Under the pieces are notes generated by a model, which made no database searches, was not told the origin of the DNA, and saw only the letters and a program-made list of their open reading frames with translations. This document shows, in pieces, positions 8,225-16,524 of a stretch of DNA of 38,799 bases. This DNA is from an uncultured Clostridia bacterium (GTDB lineage Bacteria; Bacillota; Clostridia; TANB77; CAG-508). Position 1 is the first letter of the stretch. Each line of letters begins with the position of its first letter. Position numbers and translations under genes: made by a program. The stretch covers positions 1-38,799 of the forward strand of contig CALXUX010000063.1 in the NCBI GenBank assembly GCA_944391785.1, in the 5' to 3' direction.

Positions 8225-9352
8225 CTATATATTATAATCTTCTATATTTAAACTTGGATATGTATAACTTCTTCCGTTTTCTGTGAATTGCATTTTTGGT
8301 GTATGGTCTTTTGACATCGTAGTAGAACCCTTTAAAAAATATTTATATTTTGATGCTGGTCTTGCCTCTCCTCCACCTACTACTACTGGATCATCCCAAG
8401 TTGAATCTACTGCATACCAAGAGTTTCCTATTTGCACATAATTCCATGCATGATTTTCTGTTTCGCCACTTGAGTTTGTTGCTGTTCCGATGACAATTAC
8501 ACAAGGTATGTTTAATTCGTCCATTAATAATTTAAATGTTTTAGCATATCCTTCACACACGCTTGATTTTCTTACTAATGTTCCATATACATTATATATA
8601 TCTGGCATTGATATTGTAGTATCATATGAAGTATTTTCTACAATGTAGTCATGTACTGTTTCTATTTTTTCATATGTGTTTCCTACTGCCAAAGTTTTTA
8701 TTTGTGCTACTACATTTTCAATTTCTGCAAGTCTTGCTTTTATAATTTGCTCATTATATCCATCTTCTAAGTAATTTGCTTGGTCTCCATTATTTATAAA
8801 TACGTTATATGTTACTCTACTTCCTCTTGTTATTTTTTCTATGTTCAAATACATTTTATTAACATCTAAATAAAATACTTCTGGATTATCATATATATAT
8901 GTTTCTACTGCTGTTTGGTAATATTCTCCTAATAATTTATCTCCATTTGCTTGTGATAATACATCATTAAATATATCTCCTAGTTCTATTTGATAAGTTC
9001 CTGTTTTCATATTTTCTTTGTTTTTTTCAAATGCTTCATAAAATATTTTTGCAGAGTCTTCTAATTGATTATAGTAATATTTATTTATTGTCACATTTCC
9101 AACTTCTACTTTACTACTATTGGTTACTGTCTCTGCACTAAGTTCATTTAAGTCTCTTTCTATGTATTCTGGTGTAGATAAATTTTCTTCTTCTCTTGCT
9201 ATACTGGTAACTGTTGATACAAAGTTTTCTACTCCTTTACTTAAATCATATTGAGTTATTTCTGTGTATAGGAGAATTCCAAAAATTATTAATACTCCTA
9301 TTATAAGTATTATTATTAAAGACATTATAAATGTTGCAATTTTGCTTCTCAT
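8225..9352 (-). CDS. Membrane-anchored transglutaminase-like protein
   Basis: A 375-aa protein with one N-terminal membrane segment (about residues 8-30, very rich in Ile and Leu) and a long extracellular part. The C-terminal half is a transglutaminase-like/cysteine protease fold with the full triad in order: C266 in SSVCEGYA, H301 in ENHAWNY and D316 in YAVDSTWDDP. Such proteins sit outside the cell and may act on surface proteins or peptidoglycan-linked peptides; the substrate is not known. Residues 35-200 show no recognised domain. The ATG follows GGAGGAAAA. It is the last minus-strand gene before the germination operon. Confidence 0.88.
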   Translation of the reverse strand: MRSKIATFIMSLIIILIIGVLIIFGILLYTEITQYDLSKGVENFVSTVTSIAREEENLSTPEYIERDLNELSAETVTNSSKVEVGNVTINKYYYNQLEDSAKIFYEAFEKNKENMKTGTYQIELGDIFNDVLSQANGDKLLGEYYQTAVETYIYDNPEVFYLDVNKMYLNIEKITRGSRVTYNVFINNGDQANYLEDGYNEQIIKARLAEIENVVAQIKTLAVGNTYEKIETVHDYIVENTSYDTTISMPDIYNVYGTLVRKSSVCEGYAKTFKLLMDELNIPCVIVIGTATNSSGETENHAWNYVQIGNSWYAVDSTWDDPVVVGGGEARPASKYKYFLKGSTTMSKDHTPKMQFTENGRSYTYPSLNIEDYNI

Positions 9353-9705
9353 TTTTCCTCCATTCTAGTTTTCATTTGAAATTACTTTGTGAAAACTTTT
9401 TTCTTTTACCTACTCAATATTTTTAATATAATTTTATTTAAAAATCTTTTAAATAAAACTTTTGTTTCTAATTTAATCTTTATTTTTTGTTTATTTGCTT
9501 TTTTAACTTTTTAAAAAAACATTTTTTAGTTTTATATTAAAAAGTATTTTATTTTCAATTTGCTATAAATTTATCTTTTCATTTCTCAAGCCTTATCAAA
9601 TTTTATTATAACATTTTTTTATTTGAAAAACTAGTATATTTATCAAAAAATTACTAATACTATTAAAAATAAATTTTTGCAAGAAATGGAGGTTTTTAAA
9701 TTTAG
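9353..9705. other. AT-rich intergenic region before gerA
   Basis: These 353 bp separate the divergent transglutaminase and gerA genes. There are short AT hairpins (for example TTTATTTAA paired with TTAAATAAA near 9440-9470) but no recognised riboswitch, RNA gene or coding sequence. I could not identify a convincing SigmaG promoter, although gerA operons are normally forespore-expressed. Confidence 0.5.
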
Positions 9706-11395
9706 ATGGATCTAAAAAATGCAATAAAGCGACTATTTCAATATAATATTTCAGAAACTTCTACATTTTCTTTACTTCAAAAACCATATGAAAATTTAGA
9801 AAATCGGTGATCATTTTGATACTTCAAATGAAAAGCAAACTAAAATATTTCCAAGTATTGATGTTAATTTAGAATATGTAAAATCAAAGTATAATACTTT
9901 AGTAAACAGTGATGTTGTACTTCGAGAATTTATTTTAAATGCAAGAGGTAAACAATATAAAGCATTCATTTTATATATTGATGGCCTAGTAAATTCTGAT
10001 ATGATGAATAATTATATTTTAAAACCTTTAATGATGAGAAATAAAAATAATCTTTTTGATGACAAACAAAACAGAGTAATTTCAGAGGCTGTTGCAAATA
10101 ATGTTACTGTTAGAAAAGTTAAAAAATTTGATTTAGCAGATTATCTAAAATCTTGTTTAATTCCTCAAAATTCTTTAAAGGAAAAGCAAGAATTTAAAGA
10201 TATTTTTTCAGGTGTTAATTCAGGGAATTGTGCACTTTTTGTTGATACTTTACCTGTTGCTTTTGATATAGAAGTAAAAGGTTTTAAGCAAAGAAGTGTT
10301 GACAAACCTTCAAATGAAATAGTAGTTAAAGGTCCTCATGAAGCTTTTGTTGAAAATTTAAGAACCAATTCTTCACTTTTAAGACGTATAATAAATAACG
10401 AAAATTTAACTATGGAAAATATAGAAATCGGAAATATTACTAAAACAAAATGTGCATTGTGCTTTATGTCTAATATAGCAAACCCTGATTTAGTTGCTGA
10501 AATTAGGTACAGATTAAATAACTTAGATGTTGATTCTCTTCTTTCTGCTGGGCAGCTCGAACAACTTATAACTGATACAAATGATTTATCTGTTCCACAA
10601 GTTTTATCTACTGAAAGACCTGATAAAGCAGCAAGTTACTTGCTTGAAGGCAGAGTATGTGTTATTTTAAATGGTGCTCCATATGCTCTTATTTTACCTG
10701 CTGTTATGGTAGATTTTTTGAAATCACCTGATGATAGAAATTTAAAAGTTCCTTTTGCAAATTTTATAAGAGGTATTAGATTTTTAGCAGCAGCCATTAC
10801 TTTACTTCTACCAGGGCTATATGTTGCTATATCTTCATTTCACCAGGAATTTTTACCTACTGAATTATTATTTTCTATACTTGCATCAAGAGAAACCGTT
10901 CCATTTCCTTTGATTGTAGAAATTTTAATTATGGAAATATCTTTTGAATTAATAAGAGAAGCAGGACTAAGAGTTCCTTCTCCTATTGGGCCTACAATTG
11001 GTATAGTTGGAGGAATTGTTTTGGGACAAGCTGCTGTTAGTGCTGGAATTGTTAGTCCTATTTTAATAATTGTTGTTGCAATTACTGGTATTTCCTCTTT
11101 TGCAATTCCTGATTATTCTTTTGGTTTTCACTTAAGATTCTACAGATTTTTATTTATCTTTTTAGGAAGTATGGCTGGATTTTTAGGAATAGCAATAGGT
11201 CTTTTTGTCTATATTTCTTTATTATGTAATACAAAATCTTTTGGAGTACCTTATACTACAAGTCTTTCTTTTCTTGAAAAAGTTAAAGGAAGTGGTTATA
11301 TCCTTCCTCCTATTTGGAAAAGAGAATATAGAAATGGTTTTATTAATCCAAAAGAGCCAAAAAAACAGGATAATATATCTATGAAATGGAGATAG
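9706..11395 (+). pseudogene. gerA: Spore germination receptor subunit GerA, frameshifted near codon 34
   Basis: The gene encodes the A subunit of a GerA-type germinant receptor of the spore inner membrane. Translation from ATG 9706 gives 34 residues and stops at TGA 9808-9810. GerA-like sequence resumes in the +1 frame (IGDHFDTSNEK, FPSIDVNLEYVK, VLREFILNARG) and continues to 11395, so a single base is effectively extra near 9800-9808. The total of about 563 codons matches a full GerA. The later part has the hydrophilic N-domain, then membrane segments with the family signature RVPSPIGPTIGIVGG. If the main frame restarts at ATG 10001, a 464-aa protein missing about 100 residues would result. 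The shift may be real, a sequencing error, or, less likely, a programmed +1 shift at the CGG-TGA site. gerB and gerC follow intact. Confidence 0.88.
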
Positions 11396-11474
11396 ATTTT
11401 ATTAATATTAAGTCATTTTATTATATTAATTTTCTTTATTAAAATATAATTTAAGTTTAAGGAGTGTTTTATAT

Positions 11475-12581
11475 ATGCCAGATACCAAAATAACTACAAA
11501 AGAAGCAATTATGATGGTCATTACAGTTATTGTTTCTCATACTATTGTTTCACTTCCTTCTACTATTTTGCAAAACACAAAATCTGCTACTATTTTGAAT
11601 ATAATATATGTTTCTATATTAGCTTTAATATTTGCATATTTGGTATATGTTCTTCTTAAAAATTTTGGTGGAAAAGACATTATAGATATAGCAGATTACC
11701 TAGGTGGTAGAACTTTAAAAATTATAGTTGGTACTATTTTAATAACATATTTTGTTACTGGATCTGGTATTTTGCTTAGAAACTTTTGTGAAGGTTTAAA
11801 AATTATATATTTTTCAAACACAAATATCGCATTTATAATTCTAATTTTTATTATTGCCATATGTATAACAAACACTTTCGAATTTTCTTCTAATATGAAA
11901 GTTATATCAATATTTCTTCCTTTTGTTATTGCAAGTGTTATATTTCTATTTATAGGAAACATACAAAATTTTTCTCTTCAAAGAATGTTTCCTATTTTAG
12001 GAGAAGGATTTGTAAATACATTTATTACTGGAATTGGCAATATTGTTGCATTTGGTGGTATATCTTGTTTATACTTACTTCCTCCACTACTTAAAGAACC
12101 TGAAAAATTCAAAAAAATCGCACTAACATCAATTGCCTTTTCAGCAATTTATATTCTACTTTGTACCTCCACAATACTATTTATGTTTTCATTTTTCTTT
12201 AATGTTGATGAAGCCCTACCTTTATACACTGCAGCAAGTTATATTGAGTTCGGCAGTTTCTTTCAAAGACTAGATGCAATTTTCTTACTAATTTGGATGC
12301 TAGAAATATGTTGTTACTTAAGCCTAGCCTCTCAATTTTCAATTATATCATTTAAAAAAATTGCAAATTTAAGAATATCAAAACCACTTGCATTTATCAT
12401 ACCACTACTTATATTTGCAATTAGTATGCTACCTAAAACCTTTGCTGACTCTAGATTTCTGGAAGATATTGTTTATAAATATGTAATAATAATAGTTATA
12501 TTTATTTTCGGATTTTTACTACTAGTTTTAGCCAATTTAAAACGAAAAATTAAACAAAACTCACATAAAAATGAACTTTAG
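11475..12581 (+). CDS. gerB: Spore germination permease subunit GerB
   Basis: A 368-aa integral membrane protein with about ten hydrophobic segments, the expected topology of GerB-type subunits (amino-acid permease-like fold, spore germination protein family). The opening TKEAIMMVITVIVSHTIVSLP and the ending of membrane segments plus a short basic tail (KRKIKQN) fit the family. GerB is thought to form the germinant-binding part of the receptor, with GerA and GerC. The ATG follows AAGGAGTG, 79 nt behind gerA. The last codons overlap an inverted repeat with the TGAACTTTA motif (12572-12600), so the stop lies inside the hairpin. Confidence 0.92.
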   Translation: MPDTKITTKEAIMMVITVIVSHTIVSLPSTILQNTKSATILNIIYVSILALIFAYLVYVLLKNFGGKDIIDIADYLGGRTLKIIVGTILITYFVTGSGILLRNFCEGLKIIYFSNTNIAFIILIFIIAICITNTFEFSSNMKVISIFLPFVIASVIFLFIGNIQNFSLQRMFPILGEGFVNTFITGIGNIVAFGGISCLYLLPPLLKEPEKFKKIALTSIAFSAIYILLCTSTILFMFSFFFNVDEALPLYTAASYIEFGSFFQRLDAIFLLIWMLEICCYLSLASQFSIISFKKIANLRISKPLAFIIPLLIFAISMLPKTFADSRFLEDIVYKYVIIIVIFIFGFLLLVLANLKRKIKQNSHKNEL

Positions 12582-12600
12582 TTACATTTCTTAAAGTTCA
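12572..12600. repeat. TGAACTTTA inverted repeat at the gerB stop
   Basis: TGAACTTTA at 12572-12580 pairs with TAAAGTTCA at 12592-12600 around an 11-nt loop. The motif recurs singly at about 12636 and in the inverted repeats near 25267 and 25484. It may be a weak terminator or attenuator inside the ger operon, or the edge of a decayed repeat element. Confidence 0.5.
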
Positions 12601-12633
12601 TGAATGTTATTTAATTTTTGAACTTTGGAAATA

Positions 12634-12720
12634 TTTCCTAATATAAAAAAAGATAAATTTTAAAAAACATTTCTATAGTTAAAAAAATATAAACTTTTAA
12701 AAACGTCCCTAAAATTCAAA
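12634..12720. repeat. Degenerate inverted repeat between gerB and gerC
   Basis: TTTGAACTTTGG-type sequence starting near 12634 and the reverse complement of ACGTCCCTAAAATTCAAA ending near 12720 form a poor inverted repeat with the same general plan (TTTGAA edge, GGGACG core) as the better preserved element at 25267-25436. The interior is almost pure A/T. Read as a decayed copy, this is inference. Confidence 0.4.
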
Positions 12721-12746
12721 ATATCTGTGAAAGAAGGTGTTTTTAT

Positions 12747-13961
12747 ATGAATAGATTTAAAAAATGGTTTATTGCTATTTTAATTGTTTTAATGCTTATT
12801 AGTTTTGATTCTTCTTATGATGCTGTTAATTTGAATAATATTGCGGTTGTAGTTGCTATGGCTATAGATACGTCTAGTGATAATGCTTTAAAGGTTACTT
12901 TTCAATTTACAAAGCCTTCTTCTGTTTCTGATACTGGTTCTACAGAAGATGCTCCTTCTATTATAAATACTATTAATGCTTCTTCAATTTCTTCTGCTAT
13001 TAATATTATGAATTCTTATATTGGTAAGGAACTTAACTTGTCACATTGTAAACTCATAGTTTTTTCTGAAGAACTTGCAGTAGAAGGTATTTCTGATGAG
13101 ATTTTTACTTTGGTTAATGATAACCAAGTAAGACCTTCATGTAATATTGTAATTAGTAAATGTGATGCTAAATCTTATATAGAAAATTCTAAGCCTATTC
13201 TTGAACCTTTAATTACAAAATATTACGAGGTTTATGCAAATTCTAACCAGTTTACAGGTTTTATAACTGATGCTACTATTGGTACTTTTTTTAATTCTTT
13301 AAATTGTAATTATTGTGAGCCTTATGCAATACTTGGTGGATTAAATTCTGTTAATAATACTTCTGATACTACAATTAATTCGCAAAAAGACTCTGATATT
13401 AAAGCAAATGATTCTCCTGTGACAGGTGAACTTCGTTCAGAAAATAGTGGTCTTGCTGTTTTTAAAGATGACAAATTGGTGGGTGAACTAAATGCAATAG
13501 AGAATTTATCATTTTTATGTACTAGAAACAATATAGAAGGATTTTTGGTTTCTGTTCCTAATCCTGAGAGTTCTGATGAGTATATTGATATATATTTAAC
13601 TCCTGCTAAAAAAAGTAAAATATCTGTTTCTATTGTAAATGGCTCTCCTTATGTTAATATTGATTATTCTTTTACTGGTAGAATTTATTCAATGACTCAA
13701 GATTCTGATTATTTAGATTCTAATAAACTTCAGCAAATTTCTGAGTCTTGTAATAGTTACTTAAAATCTACTTTTTTGTCTTATTTATATAAAACATCAA
13801 AAGAACTTAATAGTGATATAAATGGTATTGGAAATTTTGCTTTAAGTAATTTTACAACAATTCCTGAAGTTCAAGATTATAATTGGGAAGCTCATTATAA
13901 AGATTCATTTTTTGATGTGAATGTTACAACTAATGTTAAATCTGGCTTCTTACTTATGTAG
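12747..13961 (+). CDS. gerC: Spore germination protein GerC, atypical N-terminus
   Basis: A 404-aa member of the Ger(x)C family, the outer lipoprotein subunit of GerA-type germinant receptors. The start of the mature domain is clear (NLNNIAVVVAMAIDTS, compare the usual LAIVLGIGID), the middle has LSHCKLIVFSEELA, and the C-terminal domain begins near residue 215 with SGLAVFKDDKLVGEL. The N-terminal hydrophobic segment (8-19) ends in LISFDSSYD where the family normally has a lipobox such as LSGCWD. The lipidated cysteine is replaced, so the protein may be anchored by an uncleaved helix or be non-functional. A 165-nt gap separates it from gerB; the start follows GAAGGTG. Confidence 0.9.
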   Translation: MNRFKKWFIAILIVLMLISFDSSYDAVNLNNIAVVVAMAIDTSSDNALKVTFQFTKPSSVSDTGSTEDAPSIINTINASSISSAINIMNSYIGKELNLSHCKLIVFSEELAVEGISDEIFTLVNDNQVRPSCNIVISKCDAKSYIENSKPILEPLITKYYEVYANSNQFTGFITDATIGTFFNSLNCNYCEPYAILGGLNSVNNTSDTTINSQKDSDIKANDSPVTGELRSENSGLAVFKDDKLVGELNAIENLSFLCTRNNIEGFLVSVPNPESSDEYIDIYLTPAKKSKISVSIVNGSPYVNIDYSFTGRIYSMTQDSDYLDSNKLQQISESCNSYLKSTFLSYLYKTSKELNSDINGIGNFALSNFTTIPEVQDYNWEAHYKDSFFDVNVTTNVKSGFLLM

Positions 13962-13966
13962 TTTTT

Positions 13967-14017
13967 GAGTTGATTATTTTTCTGAGTTTATTATTTTTCT
14001 GAGTTGATTATTTTTTT
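13967..14017. repeat. 17-bp tandem repeat, three copies
   Basis: Three head-to-tail copies of GAGTTGATTATTTTTCT (13967, 13984, 14001) with one or two differences lie just after the gerC stop and immediately upstream of the ribosome-binding site of the 59-aa gene. Confidence 0.85.
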
Positions 14018-14031
14018 AAGAGGTGTTTATT

Positions 14032-14211
14032 ATGGGATTAATATTTAATATTATATTTTCTGCTTCTACAGTATTTCTATTTTTTAGAAGTATTGCTTAT
14101 GGAATATATGAGATTAAAAATGAAAAAAATAAAATAGGAGGATTTTTCTTTATCCTCCTTGCACTATTTGCAGTTGTATTTTCAAATATAATGATGTGGC
14201 TTAATGTGTGA
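14032..14211 (+). CDS. Small membrane protein downstream of gerC
   Basis: A 59-aa protein with two hydrophobic segments (about residues 2-20 and 37-57) joined by a charged loop YEIKNEKNK. The ATG at 14032 is preferred over a GTG at 14023 because AAGAGGTG lies just upstream of the ATG and the GTG is part of it. It follows gerC by 70 nt on the same strand and may be the last gene of the ger operon. Some ger operons carry a small membrane D subunit, and this could be one, but I see no motif that proves it. A short AGGAGGAT/ATCCTCCT hairpin lies inside the coding sequence. Confidence 0.65.
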   Translation: MGLIFNIIFSASTVFLFFRSIAYGIYEIKNEKNKIGGFFFILLALFAVVFSNIMMWLNV

Positions 14212-14249
14212 ATTTTGTTCCCATTGTAAACTATTTTCGATTGGAACAT

Positions 14250-14588
14250 TTAGTCTTTTATTACATCTTGTATTGCTTCACCTATAATTTTATTTACATC
14301 TGCAATTAATATATTAAATTTAGTTTCTGCTTCAAAATATTTTTTTGCATCTGGGTCTTCTATTAATTCTATGTATAGTTTTTGTGCTTCTTTTAGACTT
14401 TCTTCATCTGGTTTCCCTGTTTGTAGTTCTTTTACTTGTGCATCATATCTGGCTTTTTCAAATTTTTTTATTTGTTCTTTTAAATCTTGTTTCATGCTTA
14501 TTGTTTCTTTTGCTATTTTATAATTTACATATTCTTCTGATGATTTTATTTCACTTGCAAGTCTATTTACTGTATCATATACATTCAT
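14250..14588 (-). CDS. YlbF/YmcA family protein
   Basis: A 112-aa, almost entirely helical protein of the YlbF/YmcA (Com_YlbF) family. The pattern is typical: MNVYDTVNRLASEIKSSEEY, then a central FEKARYDAQVKEL helix, then YIELIEDPDAKKYFEAETKFN and a closing helix. In Bacillus subtilis YlbF, YmcA and YaaT form a complex that affects sporulation, competence and RNase Y-dependent mRNA processing; which paralogue this matches cannot be told. The ATG follows AAAAGGAGGACTAGAA. A 146-nt gap with an 11-bp repeat array separates it from the upstream DUF3048 gene. Confidence 0.85.
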   Translation of the reverse strand: MNVYDTVNRLASEIKSSEEYVNYKIAKETISMKQDLKEQIKKFEKARYDAQVKELQTGKPDEESLKEAQKLYIELIEDPDAKKYFEAETKFNILIADVNKIIGEAIQDVIKD

Positions 14589-14610
14589 TTCTAGTCCTCC
14601 TTTTGAATTG

Positions 14611-14688
14611 CTTTTTATTTCTTTTTTATTTTCTTTTTATTTTCTTTTTATTTTCCTTTTATTTTCCTTTTATTTTCTTTTTATTTTT
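14611..14688. repeat. 11-bp tandem repeat array ahead of the ylbF-family gene
   Basis: About seven imperfect head-to-tail copies of CTTTTTATTTT, varying mainly as CCTTTTATTTT, lie in the gap between the DUF3048 stop and the YlbF-family start. On the coding strand they read as A-rich AAAATAAAAAG units in the leader of the ylbF-family gene. Confidence 0.8.
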
Positions 14689-14734
14689 CTAAATGTTTTC
14701 TTTTTCTATTTTTTAGTTTTTATTTTTTTATTTT

Positions 14735-15820
14735 TTAACTATTTTGTTGTACTGTTTCAGTTCCACCAATTTTTACTTGTGCGGTAGTTGGAACTATGTT
14801 TACCCAAGTATTTCCATCATTTATTTTTATTTCATTTCCTTCTAAGTCTTGATATTTTGTTTGCTCATCTCTTGCTTCTTTTATGCATTTTATTTTTATT
14901 GCTTTTCCATTTGTAATATAATATCCATCAAATGTTCCTATATTTTTAAGGCCTTGTCTACCCTTGTTTTCTGTATCTTGTAAGGTATAATTATCACAAA
15001 ATGTTATTATTATATTTTTGGTTGTTACTGCTTCTTTTGTTTCCCAGTCTGTTTGCTGTTTTTCTCTTGCATATCTTTCATACTTTTTAGTTTCTTGATT
15101 ATATTTATATTCTACTACTTCTAAGTCTGAGTGTGGTATTGTAACTAGAGTTGCATCTTGACCTTCTTCTAGGTTTACTTCTTCTGTTACATAGTTTAGT
15201 ATACTTTCTTTATTTGATGTTGTTCTATATCCTTTGTTTTTGGCTGATTGTAATATTTTTTCTGTGCTTGTTACTGCATTGTGTGGAGCATATTTGTCTT
15301 TTACTCTCCAAAATGTTGTTCCATCTTCATATATTCCATTTATGTTATGTATAGAATATTTTGTCATATCTGATTCTGCTTGTGGACTTTGCCCAAAGTG
15401 AACATATATTGCATCATTTTCCATTGCATAGTCTAAAAAGTAGTGCCTTGCACTTCTTACTGGTCCTATTTTATCTACATCTGCTCCTTTAAATAAAGCC
15501 ATAAGCCTAGTTTCTCCGCCTTCTACTATTATTTCATAAACCATATATGTTTGGTTTAATCCTGCTTGTGGCCATGCTCCAGTGTGGTTGTCTATCATTA
15601 CTGCAATTGGTCTATCATTTCCTTTGAAGATTTCAACTTCTTTTTCTGGTATTTTTGCAGTTAATATATTGTTTTCAGATGAATTAGAATCTGTGTTTGT
15701 TGCTGTTTGTTGTGCCTCGTTTTGCTTATCTTTAGTTATTTGATATGCAAGTATTCCTCCCGCTCCTAATATTAGTATTATTAGTACAGCTATTAGTATT
15801 TTTATTCCTTTTCCTCCCAT
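14735..15820 (-). CDS. DUF3048 domain protein (YerB-like), membrane-anchored
   Basis: A 361-aa protein with an N-terminal membrane segment (about residues 6-26) followed by a Gln/Asn/Ser-rich linker and a DUF3048 region from about 53 to 350. Recognisable stretches are RPIAVMIDNHTGAWPQAGL, VEGGETRLMALF, IGPVRSARHYFLDYA and a later VTIPHSDLEVVEY. The B. subtilis relative YerB is a lipoprotein of unknown function; here no lipobox cysteine is seen, so the helix is probably the anchor. It starts 10 nt behind ybeY, suggesting co-transcription. DUF3048 is a descriptive family, so no reaction is claimed. Confidence 0.85.
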   Translation of the reverse strand: MGGKGIKILIAVLIILILGAGGILAYQITKDKQNEAQQTATNTDSNSSENNILTAKIPEKEVEIFKGNDRPIAVMIDNHTGAWPQAGLNQTYMVYEIIVEGGETRLMALFKGADVDKIGPVRSARHYFLDYAMENDAIYVHFGQSPQAESDMTKYSIHNINGIYEDGTTFWRVKDKYAPHNAVTSTEKILQSAKNKGYRTTSNKESILNYVTEEVNLEEGQDATLVTIPHSDLEVVEYKYNQETKKYERYAREKQQTDWETKEAVTTKNIIITFCDNYTLQDTENKGRQGLKNIGTFDGYYITNGKAIKIKCIKEARDEQTKYQDLEGNEIKINDGNTWVNIVPTTAQVKIGGTETVQQNS

Positions 15821-15830
15821 TAAAGCCTCC

Positions 15831-16304
15831 TTATTCTCTTGTTATACCTAATTCTTCTAGTATTTTATCTTCTTTTTTTCTCATTTGCTTTTTGTCTTCT
15901 TCTTTGATATGGTCATATCCCATTAAATGATAAAAACCGTGAACTACCATATAACTTAATTCTCTTTCGAAACTATGTCCATATTCTTTTGCTTGTTTTT
16001 TTACTCTTTCTATTGATATTATTATATCTCCTAAAACATCTTCGTGGTTATATTGTTTGTTTTTTATTTTGTTTTCTAGTTCTTCTTTTTCAAACATTGG
16101 AAATGATAATACATCTGTTTGGCTGTCTACATTTCTGTATTGTTTGTTTATTTTTTTAATGGTTTCAGGATTTGTTAAGGTTATTGTTATGATTAGTTTT
16201 GAGTTTTCTATTTTTTCTTCTTTGAAACATTTTTCTATTACTTTTTTTATTGTTTCTTCATATTCTTTATTTTCTTCTATTCCTGAATATGTTATTTCAT
16301 ACAT
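15831..16304 (-). CDS. ybeY: Endoribonuclease/rRNA maturation factor YbeY
   Basis: A 157-aa YbeY protein, a zinc-dependent single-strand endoribonuclease involved in 16S rRNA 3' end maturation and ribosome quality control. The metal site HX3HX5H is H122, H126 and H132 in HGFYHLMGYDH, and the conserved YRNVDSQTDVLSFP stretch is at 56-69. Length is typical. The ATG follows AAAAAAGGTGAAAGCAA. In many Firmicutes the order is yqfC-yqfD-phoH-(yqfF)-ybeY; here phoH and yqfF are missing from the slot and an unrelated 411-aa gene stands between yqfD and ybeY. Confidence 0.95.
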   Translation of the reverse strand: MYEITYSGIEENKEYEETIKKVIEKCFKEEKIENSKLIITITLTNPETIKKINKQYRNVDSQTDVLSFPMFEKEELENKIKNKQYNHEDVLGDIIISIERVKKQAKEYGHSFERELSYMVVHGFYHLMGYDHIKEEDKKQMRKKEDKILEELGITRE

Positions 16305-16524
16305 TTGCTTTCACCTTTTTTCTGCTTTTTGTTATATTTTTTAGTCATTTATTATTTGTATATTAGTTGATTTCATTGAATATATCCATTTTTTATTTAA
16401 TTTTTTATATTCAAATTTTTACATATAATTTTACAAATAAATTTTATATTAGATTTTAATATACAAAATTTTATATTAAATTTTTTATATTCAGATTTTC
16501 ATATTTAATTTCTATATCCAAATA
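16305..16524. other. AT-rich gap with direct repeats between ybeY and the 411-aa gene
   Basis: The 220-bp gap contains direct repeats of about 20 bp built on TTTTTTATATTCAAATTTT (near 16403) and TTTTTTATATTCAGATTTT (near 16482), embedded in other TATATT-rich sequence. No promoter is obvious because the background is so A/T-rich. Confidence 0.45.

Noticed and set aside
9600..9705. SigmaG-type promoter for the ger operon
   Set aside because: AATACTA near 9655 is close to a SigmaG -10, but no acceptable -35 stands at the right distance and such matches are frequent in A/T-rich DNA.
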